Assembly (NCBI RefSeq): GCF_009900765.1 | Contig: NZ_JAAABL010000002.1 | Location: forward strand, 62,001 to 126,000 | DNA length: 64,000 bases | Source of the DNA: Rhodovarius lipocyclicus | GTDB taxonomy: Bacteria; Pseudomonadota; Alphaproteobacteria; Acetobacterales; Acetobacteraceae | Direction: 5' to 3' | Shown: positions 16,256-23,650 of the stretch, piece after piece | Layout of the letters: the number at the start of each line of letters is the position of its first letter | Numbering within the stretch: position 1 is the stretch's first letter | Position numbers and translations under genes: made by a program | The notes under the pieces: model-generated | Database searches by the model: none | Told to the model about the DNA's origin: nothing | Seen by the model: the letters and a program-made list of their open reading frames with translations, nothing else

Positions 16256-16291
16256 AACCGGCTCTCCCGCACCGGGAGGGCCGGTTTTTTT
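16256..16291 (+). terminator. intrinsic terminator of the 103-residue protein gene
   Basis: AACCGGCTCTCCC (16256-16268) pairs with GGGAGGGCCGGTT with one G-U type pair, and runs into seven T. The T tract overlaps the stop codon of the convergent cysteine-protease gene. Confidence 0.9.
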
Positions 16292-16928
16292 ATTTGCGCC
16301 GGACGATCCAGCCGGTGAACGCGCCCGCCCCGCTGTCGTAGCTGGGCTGGGAGCCGGGGGGCAGCAGGGTGATGTGCACGTCCCCGTCGCCCGGGTCGTT
16401 CACCATGGCCCAGGGCAGGCCGCCGATCGTCACCACCTCATCCACCACCACGAAATGGCCGCCGCCGGCCTTCCAGGCGATGTGGACGATCACGGGCGCG
16501 CCCGCGCCCACGCCGTCCGCGATCGCCTTGCTGACACCGGCGGGGCCGGCCCAGAACAATTCCCAGGCGCCGCAGCCCAGGCGCTTCAGCACTTCGGGGT
16601 GGTTCTTCGCATCGGTGTAGGCGGTGCCGTCATACACGGTGCCGACCACATCGCCGTACACCTTGTAGACGAGCGGCTCGGTCTTCACGGCATAGTCCAG
16701 CGCCTGGCGCCCCAGATCGAGACCCATGGAGCCGCCAGCCACGGGCACCACGCTCATCAAGGCACCGGCCGCCATGCCCGCCGCCATCAGTCCTTTTTTC
16801 AACTTGAAGTTGATCATCAGGATAGAGGCGATGCCGCAGGAATTCACCTTCTCCTGCTGATGCACCACATGGACGGTGTTGTAGGGCGTGAACCGGATAT
16901 GCCAGTTCTTCAGACTGCCTTCGGCCAT
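16290..16928 (-). CDS. papain-like / C39-like cysteine protease, putative
   Basis: A 212-residue protein with the order of a papain-fold catalytic centre: HQQEKVNSCGIASI (Gln24 or Gln25 as oxyanion Gln, Cys31 nucleophile), GGGHFVVVDEV (His158) and VNDPGDG (Asn177/Asp178). This resembles the C39_2/AvrRpt2-type families. A Gly/Ala-rich hydrophobic segment (about 46-73) follows the Cys helix and could be a membrane or transit element. There is no N-terminal signal. The ATG at 16928 has a GGAGGG ribosome site. The gene is isolated, and a strong palindrome lies 72 bp upstream. Substrate unknown; toxin-processing or effector roles are possible but not shown. Confidence 0.7.
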   Translation of the reverse strand: MAEGSLKNWHIRFTPYNTVHVVHQQEKVNSCGIASILMINFKLKKGLMAAGMAAGALMSVVPVAGGSMGLDLGRQALDYAVKTEPLVYKVYGDVVGTVYDGTAYTDAKNHPEVLKRLGCGAWELFWAGPAGVSKAIADGVGAGAPVIVHIAWKAGGGHFVVVDEVVTIGGLPWAMVNDPGDGDVHITLLPPGSQPSYDSGAGAFTGWIVRRK

Positions 16929-16999
16929 TTCGCCCTCCGCTGTGGCGGCAGGTTATTGGCGCGACGCATGGCAGTGCAAGCGACGATCCGATGGATTTA

Positions 17000-17046
17000 G
17001 ATCATCATCCGATCAGATGGAATCATCTGATCGGATAAAGATGATC
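17000..17046. repeat. 47-bp AT-rich palindrome upstream of the cysteine protease
   Basis: GATCATCATCCGATCAGATG (17000-17019) pairs with the right arm at 17024-17046 across a GAAT loop. All 20 bases match, with a single 3-base AAA bulge in the right arm. Its base composition is far below that of the window. It lies 72 bp upstream of the protease ATG and could be an operator, a cruciform or a terminator; it has no T tract. Confidence 0.7.
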
Positions 17047-17060
17047 GTGAAAACAAATAG

Positions 17061-17104
17061 CTAGAGCGGTTGCCGTGAGCCGGTGCGAACGGAAACCGCT
17101 CTAG
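17061..17104. repeat. REP-like palindrome, CTAGAGCGGTT family
   Basis: 16-bp arms CTAGAGCGGTTGCCGT / ACGGAAACCGCTCTAG with one mismatch enclose a 12-bp centre. The CTAGAGCGGTT...AACCGCTCTAG frame resembles short palindromic repeats common between genes in several alphaproteobacteria (from memory, unverified). It lies between the 47-bp palindrome and the typA terminator. Confidence 0.65.
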
Positions 17105-17113
17105 CCGCCGTGA

Positions 17114-17155
17114 CAAAAAAAGGGCGGCTTCCATTCAAAATGAAGGAAGCCGCCC
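17114..17155 (-). terminator. intrinsic terminator of typA
   Basis: Arms 17122-17136 and 17141-17155 (GGGCGGCTTCC... / ...GGAAGCCGCCC, one mismatch) flank a short A-rich loop. On the reverse strand the stem is followed by a run of T (the A tract at 17114-17121), 51 bp past the typA stop. Confidence 0.9.
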
Positions 17156-17205
17156 CCTGAATTGATGAAACTCTATTGGCGGCGCCATGCTGCGCCGCCA
17201 GAACA

Positions 17206-19047
17206 TCAGGCCATCGCGCTCTCGGAACGGCGCGCATGCTTCTTGCGCTCATGCGGGTCCAGATAGCGCTTGCGGATGCGGATGGCGGAGGGCGTGACCT
17301 CCACCAGCTCGTCTTCCTCGATATAGGCGATGGCCTGTTCCAGGCTCATCTTCCGGGGCGGGATCAGCAGCAGGGCCTCATCCTTGCCGGCGGCACGGAT
17401 GTTGGTCAGCTTCTTTTCCTTGATCGGGTTCACGTCCAGGTCGTTCTCACGCGAATGCTCGCCGAGGATCATGCCCTCGTACACCTTCACGCCCGGATCG
17501 ACGAACAGCTGCCCGCGGTCCTGCAGGGCGAACAGCGCGTACTGCACCGCCTCGCCATCGGAGTTGGAGATCAGCGAGCCCTTCACGCGGCCCTCGATGG
17601 TCCCGGCCCAGGGCTGATAGCCCAGGAACAGCCGGTTCATCATGCCGGTGCCGCGCGTGTCGGTCATGAACTCGCCGTGGTAGCCGATCAGGCCGCGCGA
17701 CGGGATGTGGAAGGTCAGGCGCACCTTGCCGCCGCCCGAGGGGCGCATGTCCTGCATCATGCCCTTGCGGCGGGCCAGCTTCTCGACCACCGCGCCGGAG
17801 AATTCCTCGTCCACGTCGACGAGCACTTCCTCGAAGGGCTCCTCGCGCTCGCCGGTTTCCTCGTTCTCGCGCGTCAGCACGCGGGGGCGGCCGATGGTCA
17901 GTTCGAAGCCCTCGCGGCGCATCGTCTCGATCAGCACGCCCAACTGCAATTCGCCGCGGCCGGCCACCTCGAAGGCGTCCACCTCGTTGGAGACGGTCAC
18001 CTTGATGGCGACGTTGCCCTCGGTTTCCTTGAACAGACGGTCGCGGATCTGGCGGGAGGTGACCTTCTTGCCCTCGCGGCCGCCCAGCGGGCCGTCATTG
18101 ATGCGGAAGGTCATGGCCAGCGTCGGCGGATCGACGGGGATGGCGGGCAGCGGCTCGGTCACTTCCGGGGAGCAGATGGTGTCCGGGATCGTGGCGTCCG
18201 ACAGGCCGGCGATGGCGATGATGTCGCCCGCCTGCACTTCGTCCACCGGCACGCGGTCCAGGCCGGAGAAGGTCATCAGCTTGGTCAGCCGGCCCACTTC
18301 CACCTGGCTGCCGTCCTGGCGCAGCACCTTCACGGGCATGTTCACCCGGGCCACGCCCTGTTCCACGCGCCCAGTCAGGATGCGGCCCAGGAAGTTGTCG
18401 GCCTCCAGGATGGAGGCGTTCATGGCGAAGGGCTTGCTCGCGTCCACATTGGGCGCGGGCACATGGGACAGGATCAGGTCGAACATGGCCGACAGGTCCT
18501 TGCGGGGCCCGTCCATGGTCAGGTCCGCCCAGCCCTGGCGGCCGGAGGCGAACATGGTGTGGAAGTCCAGCTGCTCGTCGGTCGCGCCCAGGGCGGCGAA
18601 CAGGTCGAACACCTCGTTGTGCACCTCGTCGGCGCGGGCGTCCTGGCGGTCCACCTTGTTGATGACCACGATGGGCTTCAGGCCACGGGCCAGCGCCTTG
18701 GTCAGCACGAACTTGGTCTGGGGCAGGGGGCCCTCGGCGGCGTCGCACAGCACGATGGCGCCATCCACCATGGACAGGATGCGCTCGACCTCACCGCCGA
18801 AATCGGCGTGGCCTGGCGTGTCCACGATGTTGATCTTCACGCCCTTCCACTCCACGGCCGTGGACTTGGCGAGGATGGTGATGCCGCGCTCGCGCTCCAG
18901 GTCGTTGCGGTCCATGGCGCGCTCGGCCACCGCCTGATTGGCGCGGAAGGCGCCCGCCTGCTTCAGCAGATTGTCCACCAGCGTGGTCTTGCCGTGGTCA
19001 ACGTGCGCGATGATCGCGACATTGCGAATGTTTTGCGGGGCGCTCAT
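17206..19047 (-). CDS. typA: translational GTPase TypA/BipA
   Basis: Ribosome-associated GTPase of the EF-G superfamily, involved in 50S assembly and stress or cold adaptation. G1 AHVDHGKTTLVDNLL, G3 DTPGHADFGGEVER and G4 NKVDRQDARADEV are intact. The C-terminal TypA-specific region includes RGLIGYHGEFMTDTRGTG. The 613-residue length is typical. The ATG at 19047 (MSAPQNIRN) follows AAGGAG; a longer in-frame extension lacks homology. It is monocistronic with its own terminator. The 287-bp gap upstream holds no recognisable gene. Confidence 0.97.
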   Translation of the reverse strand: MSAPQNIRNVAIIAHVDHGKTTLVDNLLKQAGAFRANQAVAERAMDRNDLERERGITILAKSTAVEWKGVKINIVDTPGHADFGGEVERILSMVDGAIVLCDAAEGPLPQTKFVLTKALARGLKPIVVINKVDRQDARADEVHNEVFDLFAALGATDEQLDFHTMFASGRQGWADLTMDGPRKDLSAMFDLILSHVPAPNVDASKPFAMNASILEADNFLGRILTGRVEQGVARVNMPVKVLRQDGSQVEVGRLTKLMTFSGLDRVPVDEVQAGDIIAIAGLSDATIPDTICSPEVTEPLPAIPVDPPTLAMTFRINDGPLGGREGKKVTSRQIRDRLFKETEGNVAIKVTVSNEVDAFEVAGRGELQLGVLIETMRREGFELTIGRPRVLTRENEETGEREEPFEEVLVDVDEEFSGAVVEKLARRKGMMQDMRPSGGGKVRLTFHIPSRGLIGYHGEFMTDTRGTGMMNRLFLGYQPWAGTIEGRVKGSLISNSDGEAVQYALFALQDRGQLFVDPGVKVYEGMILGEHSRENDLDVNPIKEKKLTNIRAAGKDEALLLIPPRKMSLEQAIAYIEEDELVEVTPSAIRIRKRYLDPHERKKHARRSESAMA

Positions 19048-19334
19048 GGCGCGGCTCCTTATATCTGGCAGCGCCGCCCAAGGGCGCCGGCGGCCAGCCT
19101 CGAGGGGCAGTGGCCAGGCATAAGGGCGGGTCTCGGGCGGCACCGGGCCGCCTTCGCTGCGCCGCACATAGTGAATGCGGCGCCGAAACGCCAGGGGGAT
19201 TCGGCAAGTGATGGGATGCCATGACGCATGGCACCCCCGCGAAAGGCGCTTCGTATCCCCGCCATCGTCGATTCCGATTGGCAACCCGAGGCCCGTTAGC
19301 GCTTTGTTATCGAGGCCAGAGTAGGAGAACGCCG

Positions 19335-19466
19335 ATGTCTCGCCCCCATTCCGCAGGCCGCGCCACCGCCCGGGCGGCCGCACCCACCCTGCTGCCGGCG
19401 CTGGTGCTGGGCGGCGGGTTGTTGCTCAGCCTGATCATGATTGTCCACGCCCTGCATATGAACTGA
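19335..19466 (+). CDS. small single-pass membrane protein, 43 residues
   Basis: A short ORF, MSRPHSAGRATARAA followed by a hydrophobic span LLPALVLGGGLLLSLIMIV and a short tail HALHMN. A strong AGGAGAAC ribosome site lies 6 bases before the ATG. The basic N-terminus and one TM predict an N-in membrane peptide. It is not assigned to a family. It lies upstream of the EamA transporter gene and could be cotranscribed with it. Confidence rests on the ribosome site and clean TM. Confidence 0.55.
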   Translation: MSRPHSAGRATARAAAPTLLPALVLGGGLLLSLIMIVHALHMN

Positions 19467-19532
19467 GGCCGCAGGGCTGCATTGCCCTTCTGAATGCTTG
19501 TCCGGCCATGCCGGGCGCGAGACACTGGGCAG

Positions 19533-20465
19533 GTGAACAACCTTTCATCTTTCCTGCGCCAGCGGCTGCGTGGCCCCGCGGCCGGCATCGCGTTGCAGAT
19601 GTTCGCGCTGGTGCTGTTCGTCTGCATGGACACCACCTTCAAGCTGATGGCGGCGCATCTGCCGGTGCCGCAGTTGGCCTGGGCGCGCTTCCTGGGTTCG
19701 GCGATCGCGGTGTGGGGGTTCCTCGCCATTCTGGGCAAGGGCAGCCTGCCTTGGCGGTCCCGCGCGCCGGGGCTGCAGGCGCTGCGCAGCCTGGCGCTGG
19801 GCGGTTGCACGCTGTTCTTCGCCTCGGCGCTGCATTTCCTGCCGCTGGCCGATGCCACGGCGGTGAATTTCGCCACCCCCCTGCTGACCGTGGCTGCCGC
19901 CGCCCTGTTCCTGGGGGAAAAGGTGATCCCCCGGCGCTGGCTGGGCGTGGTGATCGGGCTGCTGGGGGTGATGCTGGCCATCCGCCCGCCCTTCATCACC
20001 GGAGAGGCCCCGCCCCACCCCGCCTATCTGCTGCCGCTGGGCTCGGCCGCCGCCTTCGCGCTGTATGCGGTGCTGACGCGCAAGCTGGCCATGCTGGACG
20101 ATTCGCGCACCACCATCCTGCATACCGGTCTGGCGGCCACGCTGGTGTTCAGCCTGTTCATGCCCTTCGTCTGGGTGCCGCCCAGCCTGGGGCAATGGGG
20201 GGCGATGCTGGCTCTGGGGGTGCTGGGGGGCGCCAGCCACGGCATCATGGTGCTGGCCTATGCCCGCGCGCCGGCCTCCGTGCTCGCGCCGCTGTCCTAT
20301 TTCCAGCTGATCTGGGCGGGGGTGTCCGGCTGGCTGGTGTTCAACGACGTGCCGGACCGCTGGACGCTGATCGGCGCCAGCATCATCCTGGGCGGGGGCA
20401 TGATGACCATCTGGCCGGCCCGCCCGCGCGCCCTGCCGGCCGGTGCCATGGCCCAGCAAAAGTGA
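19533..20465 (+). CDS. EamA/DMT-family transporter
   Basis: Integral membrane protein of the drug/metabolite transporter superfamily with about ten TM segments arranged as two EamA repeats (roughly residues 15-140 and 160-290). The characteristic LHFLPLADATAVNFATPLLTV lies at the end of the first repeat and AYARAPASVLAPLSYFQLIW in the second. It probably exports a small metabolite; substrate unknown. I prefer a GTG start at 19533 (VNNLSSFLRQRL); an ATG at 19494 would add 13 residues and has no better ribosome site. Confidence 0.88.
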   Translation: MNNLSSFLRQRLRGPAAGIALQMFALVLFVCMDTTFKLMAAHLPVPQLAWARFLGSAIAVWGFLAILGKGSLPWRSRAPGLQALRSLALGGCTLFFASALHFLPLADATAVNFATPLLTVAAAALFLGEKVIPRRWLGVVIGLLGVMLAIRPPFITGEAPPHPAYLLPLGSAAAFALYAVLTRKLAMLDDSRTTILHTGLAATLVFSLFMPFVWVPPSLGQWGAMLALGVLGGASHGIMVLAYARAPASVLAPLSYFQLIWAGVSGWLVFNDVPDRWTLIGASIILGGGMMTIWPARPRALPAGAMAQQK

Positions 20466-20546
20466 CAGGCATGTTGCTCAGACTGGACACGGCGCCCCCC
20501 CGGCGCTAACGCTCCCTTCATTGCCTCCCCTAAGGGAACCACGGCC

Positions 20547-21218
20547 ATTTCCTCGCTCCACCTCTCCCGCGAAGAACGGGACCACCCCCGCGCCGCGCTG
20601 GACGCGGCTTCCGTTCGCGATGCCTATCGCCGCTGGGCCGGTATCTACGACGTGGCGTTCGGCGGTGTCTCCGCCATCGGCCGCCGCCGCGCGGTGGAGG
20701 TGGTGAACATGCTGCCCGGCAACCGGGTGCTGGAAGTGGGCGTGGGCACCGGCCTCGCCCTGCCGCAATACCGGCGCAACCTGGATGTGGTCGGCATCGA
20801 CCTGTCCCGCGACATGCTGAAGAAGGCCCGCCAGCGGGTGGAGGGCCAGAAGCTCACCCATGTCCAGGGCCTGCTGGAGATGGATGCCGAGAACATGGCC
20901 TTCGCCTCCGGCAGTTTCGACGTGGCGGCGGCGATGTTCGTGGCCTCCGTCGTGCCCGACGCGAAGAAGCTGTATGCCGAGATGTCCCGCGTGGTGCGCC
21001 CGGGCGGGCACCTGCTGTTCATGAACCATTTCGCGGCCGAAGGCGGTTTCCGCTGGTGGCTGGAGCGCACGATGGCCCCGCTGTCGCGCGTGCTGGGCTG
21101 GCACCCGGATTTCATGGTGACCGACCTGCTGGACCCCGAGACGACCCGGATCGAGGCGCGCGAGGCCTGCCCGCCGTTCGGCCTGTTCACCCTGGTGCGG
21201 GTGCGCAACGGCGGCTGA
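20547..21218 (+). CDS. class I SAM-dependent methyltransferase, PmtA-like, with unusual start
   Basis: Resembles the Rhodobacter-type phosphatidylethanolamine N-methyltransferase PmtA, which makes phosphatidylcholine. SAM motif I is LEVGVGTGLALPQY, the acidic post-motif I is GIDLSRDMLKKARQRV, and the PmtA-like NHFAAEGGFRWWLERTMAPL is followed by LGWHPDF. Family-like N-terminal residues VRDAYRRWAGIYDV precede the only in-frame GTG (20652). There is no ATG, GTG or TTG between the previous stop and that GTG. An ATT at 20547, nine bases after AAGGGA, is the best upstream candidate. The last 32 bp overlap the convergent permease gene. Confidence 0.8.
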   Translation: MSSLHLSREERDHPRAALDAASVRDAYRRWAGIYDVAFGGVSAIGRRRAVEVVNMLPGNRVLEVGVGTGLALPQYRRNLDVVGIDLSRDMLKKARQRVEGQKLTHVQGLLEMDAENMAFASGSFDVAAAMFVASVVPDAKKLYAEMSRVVRPGGHLLFMNHFAAEGGFRWWLERTMAPLSRVLGWHPDFMVTDLLDPETTRIEAREACPPFGLFTLVRVRNGG

Positions 21219-22110
21219 GTCGGGCCCGCCTGACCAGCGCGGCGCCCGCCACCATCAGCCCCGCCAGCACGCCGATGCTGCCCGCCGCGTTCACCGTGAC
21301 GCCGCCCAGCGCCATCGGCAGCGGCCCGGCCAGCACATAGCCCAGCACCGCCACCCCTGACCCCAGCGCGGCCCCACCCAGCACCTGGCGGAGGTAGCGC
21401 CGCGTCAGCAGCCGCATCGCGGCCGCGGGCGCCACCAGCAGCGCCACCACCAGGATGCTGCCCACCGCCTCGAACGCCGCGACCGCGGCGGCGGCGACCA
21501 GCAGGTTCAGCGCCGCCTCCAGCCGGCGCACCGGCAGGCCCAGGGCGGCGGCGTAATCGGCGTCGAAGCACAGCAGTTTCAGCGGCCGCCACAATGCCGC
21601 GACCGTCAGCCCCGCCAGCGCCGCCACCCCCAGCAGCAGCCACAGCCCATGCGGCAGGGCGGCCAGCGCCACCGGGTCGATCAGGCTGGAAAGCCCCGTG
21701 GCCTCGGGCCACAGCAGGGTTTCCATCTGGCCGAACAGCACGCAATCCACGTCCAGATCCACGCTGCGGGCGCCCGTCACCTCCAGCAGCACCAGCCCCA
21801 GCGCGAAGAAGCCGGTGAAGACGATGCCGGTGGCGGCCCCGCCCTCCATCCGCGCGCGGGTGCGCAACTGCCCGATCAGCCAGGCGGCCAGCATGGCGGC
21901 CAGCCCCGCCCCTAGCAGCACCGGTAGCCCACTGCGCGCGCCGCTGACCGCGAAGCCCAGCACGATGCCCGGCAGCACGGCATGGGTGATGGCATCGCCC
22001 AGCAAGGCCTCTCGCCGCAGCACCAGGAAGCTGCCCAGCAGCCCGCACACGCCCCCCGCCAGCAGCGCGGCCAGCAGCGGGGGCAGGTCCAGTTGCAGGA
22101 ATTCCGTCAT
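21187..22110 (-). CDS. metal ABC transporter permease, second subunit (Zn/Mn/Fe type)
   Basis: A 307-residue inner-membrane permease of the ABC-3 family (ZnuB, MntB, SitD). It has eight or nine TM segments and the family motifs GSFLVLRREALLGDAITHAVLPG near the N-terminus and LCFDADYAAALGLPVRRLE in the middle. It is the last gene of a four-gene metal-uptake operon and overlaps the other permease gene by 4 bp. Its 3' end overlaps the convergent methyltransferase gene by 32 bp, and the terminal RRARLSRRCAPAPG is encoded there. Confidence 0.93.
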   Translation of the reverse strand: MTEFLQLDLPPLLAALLAGGVCGLLGSFLVLRREALLGDAITHAVLPGIVLGFAVSGARSGLPVLLGAGLAAMLAAWLIGQLRTRARMEGGAATGIVFTGFFALGLVLLEVTGARSVDLDVDCVLFGQMETLLWPEATGLSSLIDPVALAALPHGLWLLLGVAALAGLTVAALWRPLKLLCFDADYAAALGLPVRRLEAALNLLVAAAAVAAFEAVGSILVVALLVAPAAAMRLLTRRYLRQVLGGAALGSGVAVLGYVLAGPLPMALGGVTVNAAGSIGVLAGLMVAGAALVRRARLSRRCAPAPG

Positions 22111-22940
22111 CGCCCGCGCACCAGCAGGGCGGAGACGAAGAACGCCACCCCCACCAGCACCACCGCGGCGCCGGTCGGCCAGCCCTCATGCCCCGCAGAG
22201 ATCATCGCGCCCAGCAGCCCGCTGGCCCCGCCCACGGCGCAGGCGGTGGCGAACATCCCCGGCAGGCGGCGGTTCAGCAGCCGGGCGGTGGCGGCCGGCA
22301 GCACCAGCAGCGCCACCACCAGCACCAGCCCCACCGCCGGCAGCCCCGCCACGCAGACCAGCAGGATCAACCCCAGCAGCGCCGCGTCCACCCAGGCCAC
22401 GCGCAGGCCTTGCAAGGCCGCGAACTCCGCGTCGAAGCACAGCGCCGTCAGGCGCGGGAACAGCGCCAGCACCGCCAGGACGCAGAACAGCGCCAGCGCC
22501 CCGGCGGCCCAGGCATCCTCCGCCCGCATGGTCGCGGCCTGGCCCAGGATGAAATGGCTCAGCCCCGCCTGGGCCACGCCCGGCAGCACCTGCACCACCG
22601 ACAGCCCGACCACCCCCAGCGCGTAAAAGCTGGCCAGCACCACCGCGATCGCCGTGTCTTGCCGGATGATGCGCGTGGCCGAGAGCCCCTGCACCGCCCA
22701 CAGCCCCAGCCCCCCGGCGACGGTCCCGCCCAGCAGCAAGGGCGGCAGGGCGCGCGGGTCCCACCCCATCAGGGCCGAGACGATCGCCGCCCCCACCACT
22801 CCGGGCAGGGCGGCATGGCCCATGGCATCCGCCATCAGCGCCCGGCCGCGCAGCAGCGCGAAGCAGCCCACCGCCCCCGCCGCCACGCCCAGCAGGGCGC
22901 AGCCCAGCATCACGATCAGGGTGTTGTGGCTGAGGATCAT
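22107..22940 (-). CDS. metal ABC transporter permease, first subunit (Zn/Mn/Fe type)
   Basis: A 277-residue ABC-3 permease paralogous to its downstream neighbour. The motif GCFALLRGRALMADAMGHAALPGV occupies the same place, and LCFDAEFAALQGLRVAWVD is the equivalent of the cytoplasmic loop that contacts the ATPase. About eight TM segments. Two different permease subunits are typical of SitCD/MntBC-like systems rather than of the single-permease ZnuB type. It overlaps both neighbours by 4 bp. Confidence 0.93.
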   Translation of the reverse strand: MILSHNTLIVMLGCALLGVAAGAVGCFALLRGRALMADAMGHAALPGVVGAAIVSALMGWDPRALPPLLLGGTVAGGLGLWAVQGLSATRIIRQDTAIAVVLASFYALGVVGLSVVQVLPGVAQAGLSHFILGQAATMRAEDAWAAGALALFCVLAVLALFPRLTALCFDAEFAALQGLRVAWVDAALLGLILLVCVAGLPAVGLVLVVALLVLPAATARLLNRRLPGMFATACAVGGASGLLGAMISAGHEGWPTGAAVVLVGVAFFVSALLVRGR

Positions 22941-23650
22941 GCCGCCACGGGCGCGCCGTAGGTTTTCACGATGGTCTCGGGCGTGAAGACCTCCGCGACT
23001 GGGCCGGCGGCCACGCTGCGCACGTTCAGCATCAGCGCGTGCTGGAACACATGCGGCACCGAGGCCAGGTCATGATGCACCGCCACCACGCTGCGCCCGC
23101 CCTCCACCAGGCGGCGCAGCACGCGGATGATCTCGCGCTCTGTCGCGGCGTCCACGGCGGCCAGGGGTTCGTCCATCAGCAGCAGGTCCGCCTGCTGGGC
23201 CAGGCAGCGGGCCAGGAACACGCGCTGCTGCTGCCCGCCGGAAAGCTGGCCGATCGGGCGGTCCGCCAGGTCCTGCAGGCCCACCTCCGCCAGGGCGGCG
23301 CGGGCGGCGGCGCGCTCGGCGGCGGGCAGGCGGCCCCACCAGCGGCTGCGCGGCTGGCGGGCCATGCACACCACATCCAGCGCGGTGGCCGGGAAATCCC
23401 AATCCACCGACTGCCGCTGCGGCAGATAGCCCACGCGGTGGCGCACGGCATCCAGCGGCTGGCCGAAGAACAGCGCCTCGCCCTCATGCGGGATCAGGCC
23501 GAGCGCCGCCTTCAGCAGGGTGGATTTCCCGGCGCCGTTGGGGCCGATGATGGCGACCAGCCCGGACGGGACGGACCAGCTCACGTCCCGGACAGCGAGC
23601 TGTTCGCCATAGCGCACCGTCAGGCCGCGCAACTGCATGGGGGCGGTCAT
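22937..23650 (-). CDS. metal ABC transporter ATP-binding protein
   Basis: A 237-residue ABC ATPase for zinc/manganese uptake. Walker A is GPNGAGKSTLLKAALG near residue 40, the signature is LSGGQQQRVFLARCLAQ, Walker B is LLLMDEPLAAVD, and the H-loop is VVAVHHDLASV. The segment VGYLPQRQSVDWDFPATALDVV is characteristic of the Mn/Zn subfamily (MntA/SitB/ZnuC). It is the second gene of the operon and overlaps both neighbours by ATGA-type junctions. Confidence 0.95.
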   Translation of the reverse strand: MTAPMQLRGLTVRYGEQLAVRDVSWSVPSGLVAIIGPNGAGKSTLLKAALGLIPHEGEALFFGQPLDAVRHRVGYLPQRQSVDWDFPATALDVVCMARQPRSRWWGRLPAAERAAARAALAEVGLQDLADRPIGQLSGGQQQRVFLARCLAQQADLLLMDEPLAAVDAATEREIIRVLRRLVEGGRSVVAVHHDLASVPHVFQHALMLNVRSVAAGPVAEVFTPETIVKTYGAPVAA

